Notes under the pieces: model-generated
Databases searched by the model: none
What the model was told of the DNA's origin: nothing
Seen by the model: the letters and a program-made list of their open reading frames with translations, nothing else
Made by a program: the position numbers and the translations under genes
Source: Cohnella mopanensis
Lineage (GTDB): Bacteria > Bacillota > Bacilli > Paenibacillales > Paenibacillaceae
Assembly (NCBI RefSeq): GCF_022352055.1
Contig: NZ_JAKRWM010000001.1
Coordinates: 62,001-126,000, forward strand
Reading direction: 5' to 3'
DNA length: 64,000 nucleotides
In this document: piece after piece, positions 36,359-44,672 of the stretch
How the letters are laid out: each line of letters opens with the position of its first letter
Numbering within the stretch: the first letter of the stretch is position 1

Positions 36359-37279
36359 GTGATATTAATGAAACAACGCAAATGGATATTTATTGGGTTA
36401 GCTGTTCTCATCATGTTCGGCTTGGCGGCTCCGCCAAAAGCGGCAGAGGCGAAAGAGGCGACAGTTTCTTCAGCGTTATATATCGATGGGAAGCCGGCAG
36501 AGTACAAGAAGTTAAAGGTAGATAATCGGCTCGAGAATATGATCTCGATGAATACCGTGACGACAAAGCTGAACATGAAGCTGAAGTGGGTGACCAAGAA
36601 CAAGGAATGGATTTTATCGAATGCCGATCATACGATCCGAATGAAATTGGATTCGAAGACGGCCACCGTGGATACCAAGCAACAGAAAATCACGACGCCC
36701 GCTATCATGAATAACGGCACGATATATCTTCCATTACGATTTATTGTCGTCTCAGGCGGAGGGGTGCTTCATAATCATTCGGGCATCCCCGTCTATTGGG
36801 CTCTTTCCGCGGATCAGGATGCTCTTACTTCTGCGATCATGAGGAACAAGGTGGATGAAGTAAAGACCAGGCTTAAGAATTGGAAAGACGCGACGATCCC
36901 GTTTGCCTTAGATGGAACGATGCCTTACATCTATGCTGTGAAGAGCGTAGAAATGGTAGAGTTGCTACTTGATAGAGGGTTTCCCGTCAATTATCAAGAA
37001 AACGAGTATGATAACATCCTTTTGCGCAAAGGAGCTTCAACGCTACTCTATCAAGCGGCGACTTACGGAGAGCTCGAAGTTGTGCGTTACTTGCTTGATC
37101 ATGGCGCAGATCCAACTATTAAAAACTATGGCCGCTGGGATGCAGTTGAGTCCGCCATTTGGGGAAGAGACCAAGTCGGTAGCGAAATATACGAACTCTT
37201 GGGATATGATGCGACAGTTGAGGATTTTGACCAGATTATCAAACTGTTGCAAGAAAGAATGAAAAAAAAGGAGGATTAG
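36359..37279 (+). CDS. Secreted protein with stalk-like N-terminal domain and ankyrin-type repeats
   Basis: 306 residues from GTG 36359, placed by GGAGAG 7 nt upstream; TTG 36353 is too close and ATG 36368 too far. A signal peptide (about 5-30) is followed by a copper-amine-oxidase N-terminal-type domain (LYIDGKPAEYKKL and NNGTIYLPLRFIVVSGGG). The rest carries ankyrin-like repeats: MVELLLDRGFPVNY and TLLYQAATYGELEVVRYLLD. Ankyrins on a secreted bacterial protein are less common than in the cytosol and suggest protein binding at the surface. It is followed without gap by another secreted protein, probably in one operon. Confidence 0.8.
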   Translation: MILMKQRKWIFIGLAVLIMFGLAAPPKAAEAKEATVSSALYIDGKPAEYKKLKVDNRLENMISMNTVTTKLNMKLKWVTKNKEWILSNADHTIRMKLDSKTATVDTKQQKITTPAIMNNGTIYLPLRFIVVSGGGVLHNHSGIPVYWALSADQDALTSAIMRNKVDEVKTRLKNWKDATIPFALDGTMPYIYAVKSVEMVELLLDRGFPVNYQENEYDNILLRKGASTLLYQAATYGELEVVRYLLDHGADPTIKNYGRWDAVESAIWGRDQVGSEIYELLGYDATVEDFDQIIKLLQERMKKKED

Positions 37280-37281
37280 AT

Positions 37282-38187
37282 TTGCGAAAAATAAAACTAG
37301 CCGTATTGATGATTTTCTTATGCATCCTAATCGTGCCAACACTAAGCGCAAATGCGGCAGAGAAGGTTTCAGATCAAACGGTGAATATCGAGTCGGTGAA
37401 ACCGACCGTTCTGCCTAAGCCGCCCTTCCAATACTACATGAGCAAGTACGCGGACGCGGGCCCGACTGCCAAGAAAACCGTGAAATTATCGTTGATTAAG
37501 AAATCGGTTAAGAATCTCCCGTTCGATCAGAGTTATGAGGATTCCGCGGAAGTTGCGGCGAAGGAATATACGGTTCCAAATTCATTTCGGTCGATAGTAG
37601 GGAATTTACCCGAAGGTACTCCAACCGAATACCGCGGGGAAATACTCGTTAGGGCAATCAAAGGGAAAAACAGCGTATTTCTCGTCTACGGACAAAATTT
37701 CGGGGAAAATCGCTATTTGGTCGCGATGGACAAGACGATGACTAAGACGTTGTACGCTTACGATTTTATCAATTACGCTTACTCACCCCAATACGTGAAG
37801 GCCGATTACGATTATATCTATCAACAAATCCAATGGGCTTATGAAGAAGACGGCATCCTCTACGTCTCGAACAGCCATAGAACTTATGCCAAGAGCTCGA
37901 AGGGAATGAACGGATATATTACGGCGATCCGTCTCTCCGACAATAAAACGTTATGGAGATCCGCTGCTCTTGTCGGCAATGCCCGGAGCTTCGAAGTCGT
38001 CGGGAATGTGATCCTGTCCGGCTACGGCTTTACGGCGGAGAAGGATTATCTCTATCAGATCGATAAGCGGACCGGTAAAACGCTGGACAAAGTCGCCTTG
38101 AAGGACGGTCCCGACTATATCGGCAAACAAGGCAATAACATTGTCGTATACGGCTATTCGGTCGTGACCCAATTTCAGATCAAGTAA
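37282..38187 (+). CDS. Secreted protein of unknown function, possible beta-propeller
   Basis: 301 residues from TTG 37282, 7 nt after AAGGAGG and 2 nt after the previous stop. The signal peptide ends near LSANAA. The second half contains strand-like repeats with Asp/Trp and lysine-rich turns (YLVAMDKTMTKTLYAYDF, ITAIRLSDNKTLWRSA, YLYQIDKRTGKTLDKVAL), which resemble PQQ-type propeller blades, too few for a full propeller. I cannot name a family. It is likely a partner of the ankyrin protein before it. Confidence 0.75.
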   Translation: MRKIKLAVLMIFLCILIVPTLSANAAEKVSDQTVNIESVKPTVLPKPPFQYYMSKYADAGPTAKKTVKLSLIKKSVKNLPFDQSYEDSAEVAAKEYTVPNSFRSIVGNLPEGTPTEYRGEILVRAIKGKNSVFLVYGQNFGENRYLVAMDKTMTKTLYAYDFINYAYSPQYVKADYDYIYQQIQWAYEEDGILYVSNSHRTYAKSSKGMNGYITAIRLSDNKTLWRSAALVGNARSFEVVGNVILSGYGFTAEKDYLYQIDKRTGKTLDKVALKDGPDYIGKQGNNIVVYGYSVVTQFQIK

Positions 38188-38212
38188 TTTACCCCAGATC
38201 GGCGACTTGGTC

Positions 38213-40210
38213 TCAATGAATAGTATCCGAAAGTTGTAGACTGGCGTATTTGTTGAGCAACTGCACGCGGTTCTTAATTTGCAGTTTGCGAAATACGTTC
38301 GATAGATGTCTTTTGACAGTCGCTTCGCTAACATATAGGAATTTAGCAATTTCGTTGTTCGATAGGCCTTTCATTAACAGCTCAATCACTTCCCGCTCGC
38401 GATTCGTCAGGGAGAACTCGCGCTCGTTATCGAGCTCTTCTTCCTTCACTAGTCCGAGAGAGGTGACCATTTTAATTAGAAATTCGTGAAGCTTGTTTCC
38501 ACGGATGTCCATAATGAATATCGGAGCGGGCGTTCGTTCATCGTAATCAAAGTGGACGACGTCGGCAACCTCGGAGCCAAGGCTCTTAAAGATCGCAAAC
38601 GATAAAGGATGTGGCGGCGGCGAAGCAACGACGAACCCTGAAGATAACATATGGGTAATAAAGGTTATGCCTGAGGATTGCAGCATTGTCGGATCGGCGA
38701 AATCGTAGGTGTCTAGCGTCTTAATGAAATATCCTGCTCTTGATGTTCGGGGAACCTTGAAGTCGTTGATTGCGGATTCGGGAAGCTGGCTGAAATAAGC
38801 CGAAGATAAAGGTTTGGATATCAAGTAATCCAGCGTATATTCATTGATCGGGATAATGACCGATAATCCGCAGATCGTTCCTTGGGCATTCCGGGTGAGC
38901 TTCACGAAATTCCGGTCCAGCTCGGTTAGTTCCTCCAGATCGATATGCTTCAACCCGAACAGGCTATCTTGGGCTGTCATGATGTATTCCGCCGGTTCGT
39001 TCGTCTCGGGATTCGGATGGATGATCCGTGATTCCTTAGCGGTTGCATGGCGTTGTAAAATGTAATGTTCCGCTTCGGCTCGATTCGATTGCGAGAGGGG
39101 CTCAACGCTGAATGTAATCGAGGGTTGGAAGAAGAACGACTGGATAAGCTTATCTCCTATGTAATAAAACCATTCGGCATTTTCCCAAGCGTCGGACTTG
39201 GTTCTCGCCGATTGTTTGATTTTGTTGTAATAATAAACGATGCAGCGTTTTCGCAAATGATCGAAGCACGTCGGATCGAGCACCTTCAAACTGTCGTTGA
39301 TCGCGTTTCGCATTAGTTCATGAAGCTGCCAGCCGCGTTCCACCTGCCGGACGAAAGAATACCCGACAAGCCTCCCGAAATGTTCCGTCTTAATGTCCTT
39401 CCCGATTACGAAGGAAAGGGCTTCGTAATTAAAGTGGCGCAATACCGATGCGGCTTCGACAAGTTCGCGCATATGGGCGTTGGGTACTTCTTTTAACCAT
39501 ATATGAACGATAGGGGCGAAAATATCCTCCTCCGTAAATGACGTTTCCTGCAAACTATGGGCAAACGTCGTGGCTACGAGCATCGATAGGGTTAACGGAT
39601 GGCCGCCTGTTCTTTTCCAAATCTGCTCGATGATTTCCGCTTGATAAATACCGGATCGTTCCAAGTACTGTTTCACGGAATCGTAATCGAGACCGCTAAG
39701 CGGCAGGGAACAAATCTGATGACTCCGCTCGGGAGAGAACCAAGCTTCTTGAAGCCGAGTTCGGCCGGAAATGACAACAAGTACATCGGGAGCAAGTCGG
39801 TCAATAAAATGCTCTCGCAACCAGGGCTCCATATCGCCTACCTCTTCGAAAGTATCCAATGCGAGAATAAGCTTGTTCAGTTCGGAAACTCGTTGAATTT
39901 CTTCCAAACAGAGGCGAACAAGCAGGTTAAGGTCGGCCATTCTTTCAATAGACTGGACAGGATAGCGGAGCAATCGCAGAAGATGCAGGCAAAATTCGGG
40001 AGGATTACGAGTGAAGATGGGGATATCAAGCAAAAGAAACTTGATGCGGGCATTAACGGAAAGCCGACGGAACTCATCTAGCAAATAGCTTTTGCCGATC
40101 CCGCCGTTGCCGTATATGTTTAATATTCTTCTTCGAGAGGGGGCGGCCGTCGTTTCCTCGAGGAATAGCCCGATTTCCTTAACACGGCCGACAAGAAGCC
40201 GTTGCTCCAT
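38213..40210 (-). CDS. LuxR-family regulator with N-terminal ATPase (MalT/STAND-like)
   Basis: 665 residues from ATG 40210, the in-frame start with AGGATGCG at a workable distance; ATG 40222 is too close. The N-terminal NTPase has Walker A GNGGIGKS near residue 35 and a Walker B-like LILALDTFEEVGD near 120, as in STAND/AAA regulators. A long middle region may bind ligand. The C-terminus is a LuxR helix-turn-helix (about 600-660; LTNREREVIELLMKGLSNNE, LYVSEATVKRHLSNVFRKLQ). It lies 18 nt after a lipoprotein gene and probably shares its transcript. Target genes are unknown. Confidence 0.88.
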   Translation of the reverse strand: MEQRLLVGRVKEIGLFLEETTAAPSRRRILNIYGNGGIGKSYLLDEFRRLSVNARIKFLLLDIPIFTRNPPEFCLHLLRLLRYPVQSIERMADLNLLVRLCLEEIQRVSELNKLILALDTFEEVGDMEPWLREHFIDRLAPDVLVVISGRTRLQEAWFSPERSHQICSLPLSGLDYDSVKQYLERSGIYQAEIIEQIWKRTGGHPLTLSMLVATTFAHSLQETSFTEEDIFAPIVHIWLKEVPNAHMRELVEAASVLRHFNYEALSFVIGKDIKTEHFGRLVGYSFVRQVERGWQLHELMRNAINDSLKVLDPTCFDHLRKRCIVYYYNKIKQSARTKSDAWENAEWFYYIGDKLIQSFFFQPSITFSVEPLSQSNRAEAEHYILQRHATAKESRIIHPNPETNEPAEYIMTAQDSLFGLKHIDLEELTELDRNFVKLTRNAQGTICGLSVIIPINEYTLDYLISKPLSSAYFSQLPESAINDFKVPRTSRAGYFIKTLDTYDFADPTMLQSSGITFITHMLSSGFVVASPPPHPLSFAIFKSLGSEVADVVHFDYDERTPAPIFIMDIRGNKLHEFLIKMVTSLGLVKEEELDNEREFSLTNREREVIELLMKGLSNNEIAKFLYVSEATVKRHLSNVFRKLQIKNRVQLLNKYASLQLSDTIH

Positions 40211-40228
40211 TCGCCATCGCATCCTAAC

Positions 40229-40696
40229 TTATTTCGAATAAGAGATCGTGACCGAAGTTTCGCCTTTCACTTCCGTGGATTTGGCAATCGTGAGGTAGAA
40301 GTTCCAAGAGGGTGTATTGCCCGTTAAGGAGACGCTATCGGCTACGGGTTCATCTACGTAGTCATACTCCAATTCGGCGAGTTTGTTGCGATAGAGCGAC
40401 GCTGTTTCTACTAAACTGGTCGTTACTCGGAATGACAGTTGATAGAATCCATTGCCTTTGGTCACTCCGTCTCCCGTCCGAACGGCCGTAATCGCTTTAG
40501 CACCGTCTACAATCGGAATATCTTTCGGTAAATCCGCAGGTAGCTCCGAAGCTTGAGAGGTTGCGAGAGCGGATTGTGCCGGAGGCTTCGAGTTGTCGGA
40601 ATCCAGCAAGCTTGCTAAGCTGCTGCAACCGATGAGAGGGACGATGCACAGTAAGGTGAAGAGGACGAGAACTCCTCGTTTAGTAACCGGGTTCAT
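40229..40696 (-). CDS. Small lipoprotein of unknown function
   Basis: 155 residues. A lipobox at VPLIGCSSL makes Cys24 the lipid-anchor site. After an Ala/Ser/Pro linker the body (about 50-155) contains LPKDIPIVDGAKAITAVRTG and a pattern of alternating strands; I do not recognise a family. It is upstream of, and probably cotranscribed with, the ATPase-LuxR regulator, so it might feed or sense a signal for that system. Inferred only from position. Confidence 0.78.
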   Translation of the reverse strand: MNPVTKRGVLVLFTLLCIVPLIGCSSLASLLDSDNSKPPAQSALATSQASELPADLPKDIPIVDGAKAITAVRTGDGVTKGNGFYQLSFRVTTSLVETASLYRNKLAELEYDYVDEPVADSVSLTGNTPSWNFYLTIAKSTEVKGETSVTISYSK

Positions 40697-40727
40697 GGAT
40701 TCACTCCTGTCTTTAATGGACTTTTAT

Positions 40728-40744
40728 GATACAAATCGTATCAA
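40728..40744. promoter_or_regulatory. Inverted repeat in the divergent promoter region
   Basis: TGATACAAATCGTATCA has 6-bp perfect arms around a 5-nt centre. It lies about 30 nt upstream of the lipoprotein gene (-) and about 130 nt from the YiaA/B-like gene (+). It could be an operator for the linked LuxR-type regulator. Confidence 0.45.
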
Positions 40745-40876
40745 AAAATCGAAGTTAAAGCAACGTTAGACCAACGGGTACCATAAAAAGTTAGTACTAT
40801 TCGGTTAACGCTTCTCATCTTATGATTGCATTAACACCAAGCAAGATTAAAGCACTCATCCCTAGGAGGACTTAAC

Positions 40877-41389
40877 ATGGAAAACAACATTTCAAATCCG
40901 ACAGTGCCTGCAAATAACCAACCGAGCCGTTTGAACAACTTTTACCGCCGCAGAAATACACCTACTTATACTTTTATGGCATGGGGAGCTTTTATTCTCG
41001 CGTTCGGGTTTGAGTTCGGGGGGATTTATTCCTTGAAACAGCCTCTTTCCGTAAGAGGATATTACGCCGCAGTCGCCATCTTGATTATCATTACATCTTT
41101 CGTGTTGCAGAAGGTCATTCGGGACAACGACGAGGATCAATTTCTTCGGGAACAAAACATGCATCATCGCAGACGGAATACTTCGGCCTTTACTTTTCTC
41201 TCTTGGGTTGGTTTCGTGCTTGCGGTCGGTTTCGAATTCATCGGGCTGACAACGCTGGAAGAACCCTTCTACGTCATCGGATATTACGCAATCGGAGCCG
41301 CCTTCCTTATCGTCACGAGCCTAGTCCTGCAGAAAACAATCCGCGATAACGAGGAAGACAAGCTCAACAATGCGCCTTACGAGAATTAA
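40877..41389 (+). CDS. YiaA/YiaB-family membrane protein with duplicated two-helix domain
   Basis: 170 residues made of two similar halves, each with two membrane segments: TYTFMAWGAFILAFGFEFGG and FTFLSWVGFVLAVGFEFIGL begin the halves, and each ends in VLQKxIRDNxED. Halves are spaced by about 75 residues, so the protein arose by internal duplication. YiaA/B-type proteins have no firm function, though some are stress-linked. AGGAGG precedes the ATG and a strong terminator follows. Likely a single gene. Confidence 0.88.
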   Translation: MENNISNPTVPANNQPSRLNNFYRRRNTPTYTFMAWGAFILAFGFEFGGIYSLKQPLSVRGYYAAVAILIIITSFVLQKVIRDNDEDQFLREQNMHHRRRNTSAFTFLSWVGFVLAVGFEFIGLTTLEEPFYVIGYYAIGAAFLIVTSLVLQKTIRDNEEDKLNNAPYEN

Positions 41390-41412
41390 GCTAAACCTCG
41401 ACAACGTCCGTG

Positions 41413-41453
41413 AAACATCCTTCCCGCGCTAACTGCGCGAGAAGGATGTTTGC
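41413..41453 (+). terminator. Terminator after the YiaA/B-like gene
   Basis: AAACATCCTTC pairs with GAAGGATGTTT, with an inner CGCGC/GCGCG arm. An outer CAACG/CGTTG pair extends it. Confidence 0.85.
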
Positions 41454-41597
41454 GTTGTTAACTCAAAAGCTTGTGTAGTCCGGTGAAACCGAAATGGAGT
41501 GCGCCTAAGTAACTCACAGAACGTGGAGCGAGCCATAGTGCGAAAGAGTGCAACTTCCGAATCGTTTCTTGGTTACACCTTTCTACTATAACTATGG

Positions 41598-41626
41598 TTG
41601 CATTCATGGACTGCGAGGGCTATAAT
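41598..41626 (+). promoter_or_regulatory. Sigma-A promoter of the cobalamin operon
   Basis: TTGCAT and TATAAT are separated by exactly 17 nt, placing the start near 41633, just before the riboswitch. Confidence 0.75.
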
Positions 41627-41654
41627 TCCAAGTGATTGATAGCTTGTCAGAATT

Positions 41655-41880
41655 GAATAGCCTTCTAAGCCTCAGGGTGCCTTCCCGCTAGCTAGCGGCA
41701 AGGTTAAAAGGGAAGCCGGCGCAATTCCGGCACGGTCCCGCCACTGTGAAATAGGATGGATCTCCGATGGACGTTCCTACGTTGAGATAACGAGAGATCC
41801 GCAATCTCCTATTAGTCAGATGACCTGCCCAAGGTGTAGCAGACGAAATCCTTCGCGGATAAGGATCCGGCTCACTTGGG
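41655..41880 (+). ncRNA. Cobalamin riboswitch
   Basis: The conserved core is clear: an entry segment CAGGGTGCC, then AAAAGGGAAGCCGG, the B12 box region GCAATTCCGGCACGGTCCC and CGCCACTGTGA, and the closing AGTCAGATGACCTGCC near 41814-41830. It lies in the leader of cobT and would sense adenosylcobalamin. A terminator directly downstream indicates control of transcription: high cobalamin should favour the terminator and shut the operon. Confidence 0.95.
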
Positions 41881-41925
41881 AAACTTTCTTATTCCATGAC
41901 TTCATAACCATTTCCCTGTTTGCTG

Positions 41926-41963
41926 CCCCTTGTCCGTATCGCTACGGCAGGGGTTTTTCTTTT
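41926..41963 (+). terminator. Riboswitch-controlled terminator upstream of cobT
   Basis: CCCCT and AGGGG enclose an inner CCGTA/TACGG arm, followed by TTTTTCTTTT. It sits between the riboswitch and the cobT start, the expected expression platform. It also rules out a start of the cobT frame at 41920. Confidence 0.88.
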
Positions 41964-42012
41964 GTTAGATTGTTTCTGTTGTTCTTCACTAATATTGAGA
42001 GGAAGATCATCT

Positions 42013-43077
42013 ATGAGCGCGAATATCCCGCAAAAAATCCAACATATGATCCAATCCATTAAGCCTTTAGATCAAGAAGCTATGGAAGATGCGCAACGCC
42101 GGCTAGACAGCTTAACCAAACCGCCGGGAAGCCTTGGCAAGCTGGAAGCCGTCGCTAAGCAGGCTGCTGGAATAACCGGCGAAGGCTTGCCGGATTTGTC
42201 GCGCAAAGCGGTAATCGTCATGGCGGGCGATCATGGCGTGTGCGAAGAGGGCATAAGCGCTTTCCCGGCAGAAGTGACGCCGCAGATGGTGCTCAACTTC
42301 CTTGGAGGCGGCGCGGCGGTAAACGTGCTCGCCCGCCACGCGGGAGCCGATGTCGTCTGCGTCGACATCGGAGTAAACGCGGACCTCGCGCACCCGAATC
42401 TCGTGTCGCGCAAGGTCCGCAAAGGCACGTCTAACATCGCCCGCGGGGCGGCGATGTCTCGCGAAGAAGCGGTCCTAGCCATCCAAATTGGCTATGACCT
42501 CGTGTCAGAGCTTGCCGCGAACGGAACGCGCGTCTTCGCCACGGGAGAGATGGGCATCGGCAACACGACGCCGAGCGCCGCCATCTTGATCGCTCTGGCG
42601 GGGTTGTCGCCTGAGCAAGCGGTTGGCCGCGGCACCGGCATCGACGATGCCCGCCTGATCCATAAGCGCAGCGTCATCGAACGCGCGCTGCAGGTCAATG
42701 CCGCCGACCCGGCGGATCCGCTGGACGTCCTCGCGAAGCTCGGCGGCCTGGAGATCGCCGGCCTCGTCGGCGTCATCCTCGGCGCAGCCGCGAATCGGGC
42801 CGTCGTCGTCATCGACGGCTTCATCTCTTCCGCGGCCGCGTTAGTAGCCAGCCGGTTAGCTCCATTATCGATACACTATATGATCGCTTCGCATATGTCG
42901 CTCGAACAAGGCCATACCCGTATGCTTGAAGCGGTCGGGTTGTCCCCGATGATACAGATGGATATGCGATTAGGCGAAGGTACAGGAGCGGTACTGTGCT
43001 TCCACTTCATTGACGCGGCAGGCAAGATCATGCGCGAAATGGCAACCTTCGAGAGCGCCGGGGTATCGCAATCATGA
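42013..43077 (+). CDS. cobT: Nicotinate-nucleotide--dimethylbenzimidazole phosphoribosyltransferase
   Basis: 354 residues from ATG 42013 with GAGAGGAAG upstream. It activates the lower ligand base of cobalamin with nicotinate mononucleotide to make alpha-ribazole phosphate. Signatures are LTKPPGSLGKLE near residue 35, VIVMAGDHGV, GEMGIGNTTPSAA and the C-terminal catalytic Glu region (LGEGTGAVL). First gene of the riboswitch operon. The stretch from about 42230 to 42850 is visibly more G+C-rich, with codons ending mostly in C or G, than both its flanks. Confidence 0.97.
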   Translation: MSANIPQKIQHMIQSIKPLDQEAMEDAQRRLDSLTKPPGSLGKLEAVAKQAAGITGEGLPDLSRKAVIVMAGDHGVCEEGISAFPAEVTPQMVLNFLGGGAAVNVLARHAGADVVCVDIGVNADLAHPNLVSRKVRKGTSNIARGAAMSREEAVLAIQIGYDLVSELAANGTRVFATGEMGIGNTTPSAAILIALAGLSPEQAVGRGTGIDDARLIHKRSVIERALQVNAADPADPLDVLAKLGGLEIAGLVGVILGAAANRAVVVIDGFISSAAALVASRLAPLSIHYMIASHMSLEQGHTRMLEAVGLSPMIQMDMRLGEGTGAVLCFHFIDAAGKIMREMATFESAGVSQS

Positions 43078-44672
43078 CGTTACAACCGTTTGCGGGAGTA
43101 CGCCCAGCGCGTACGTTGATGATCCAAGGCACGGCATCGGATGTCGGCAAAAGCATCATCACGACGGCATTATGCCGAATTTTGGTTCAAGACGGCTTGT
43201 CCGTTGCTCCTTATAAATCTCAGAATATGTCGTTGAACAGCTACGTAACGCCGGATGGCAAAGAGATCGGGCGAGCCCAAGGGATGCAAGCGGATGCTTG
43301 CGGTATTCCGGCTACGACGGATATGAATCCGATTCTTCTCAAGCCGACGACGGATCGCGCATCTCAAGTCGTCGTGCATGGCAAGCCTTATCGCACGATG
43401 GATGCCTATAGCTACCGGCACGAGTATTTGGCCGAAGCGGGAATGATTGCGCGCGAAGCGCTCGATCGGTTGCGGTTGGAGCACGATATCGTCGTGCTAG
43501 AAGGCGCGGGCAGCCCGGCGGAAATCAACCTCAAGGACCGCGATATCGTGAACATGCGAATGGCAGGCTGGGCGGACGCTCCGGTCATTCTCGTGGCGGA
43601 TATCGATCGCGGAGGCGTATTCGCTTCGATCGTCGGCACGATGGAATTGCTAGAGCCGGACGAACGGGCGCGAGTGAAAGGTTTCCTCATTAATAAATTT
43701 CGCGGGGATGTCGCCTTGCTGCAACCTGGACTCGATTGGCTTGAGCAGCGGACGGGCAAGCCAGTGCTTGGTGTCATTCCCCATATCGATCGCTTGAAAT
43801 TGGAGTCCGAAGATTCTTTGTCGATCCAGAAGCTCGCGACAGCACCGCATCCAAACGGAGAATTGCTCGATATTGCGGTCATTCGATTTCCGCGAATCGC
43901 TAACTTTACGGACATCGATCCTCTCATCGCCGAGCAGGATACTTCGGTTCGTTATGTCACGAGGCCCGAGGAGTTCGGGACGCCCGATGTGGTTATTCTC
44001 CCGGGTAGCAAGAACACGGCGGAGGATCTTCTGTTTGTTCGTGAAATGGGACTAGAACCATTACTTCGGGCTCATCAAGAGCGAGGGGGATGGATTGCCG
44101 GAATTTGCGGCGGTTACCAGATGCTCGGGCAGCAATTGCGCGATCCGAATCGCATCGAATCGGACAACGAAAGCTTGCCTGGATTAGGTTTCTTTCCTAT
44201 GGAAACCGTATTCGCGACCGACAAGAAAACCGAGAGAGTGTCAGGACAAGCGGTAGGTTGGCTGCTATCTAACGAACAAGCGGCGAACGATAGTGAACGT
44301 ACGAGCTTCTTAATCGAAGGCTATGAAATCCATATGGGGAGAACTTCTTTCCTGCTCGAGACCGAGCATCCGATGACGGTCGGAATCTTACGGGGAACGA
44401 CAGAGGAGCCGCCTCATCAAGAAGGCGCTCGCTCTACGGACGGCAAAGTATGGGGAACGTACATTCACGGCATTATGCATAACGATGAGTTCAGACGCAA
44501 CTGGCTTAACGCGATACGCGTGGATAAAGGTTTAACGCCTCTCGCAGTAGAACTGCGATTCAATCTTCTAAGGAAGGCCGAATTTGATCGCTTAGCCGAT
44601 CATGTTCGCCAGCATATTAACCTTCAGCTCGTCTATAAAATTATGAATCCGAACGAGGAGGCCGATCAATGA
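43074..44672 (+). CDS. cobQ: Cobyric acid synthase
   Basis: 532 residues, start overlapping the cobT stop (ATGA). It amidates four carboxyl groups of adenosyl-cobyrinic acid a,c-diamide using glutamine. The N-terminal domain has a dethiobiotin-synthetase-type P-loop MIQGTASDVGKS; the C-terminal class I glutamine amidotransferase has the nucleophile Cys in AGICGGYQMLG and the His in YIHGIMHND. The gene lies between cobT and cobD, so cobyric acid made or salvaged here can be rebuilt into cobinamide. Also called cbiP. Confidence 0.97.
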   Translation: MTLQPFAGVRPARTLMIQGTASDVGKSIITTALCRILVQDGLSVAPYKSQNMSLNSYVTPDGKEIGRAQGMQADACGIPATTDMNPILLKPTTDRASQVVVHGKPYRTMDAYSYRHEYLAEAGMIAREALDRLRLEHDIVVLEGAGSPAEINLKDRDIVNMRMAGWADAPVILVADIDRGGVFASIVGTMELLEPDERARVKGFLINKFRGDVALLQPGLDWLEQRTGKPVLGVIPHIDRLKLESEDSLSIQKLATAPHPNGELLDIAVIRFPRIANFTDIDPLIAEQDTSVRYVTRPEEFGTPDVVILPGSKNTAEDLLFVREMGLEPLLRAHQERGGWIAGICGGYQMLGQQLRDPNRIESDNESLPGLGFFPMETVFATDKKTERVSGQAVGWLLSNEQAANDSERTSFLIEGYEIHMGRTSFLLETEHPMTVGILRGTTEEPPHQEGARSTDGKVWGTYIHGIMHNDEFRRNWLNAIRVDKGLTPLAVELRFNLLRKAEFDRLADHVRQHINLQLVYKIMNPNEEADQ

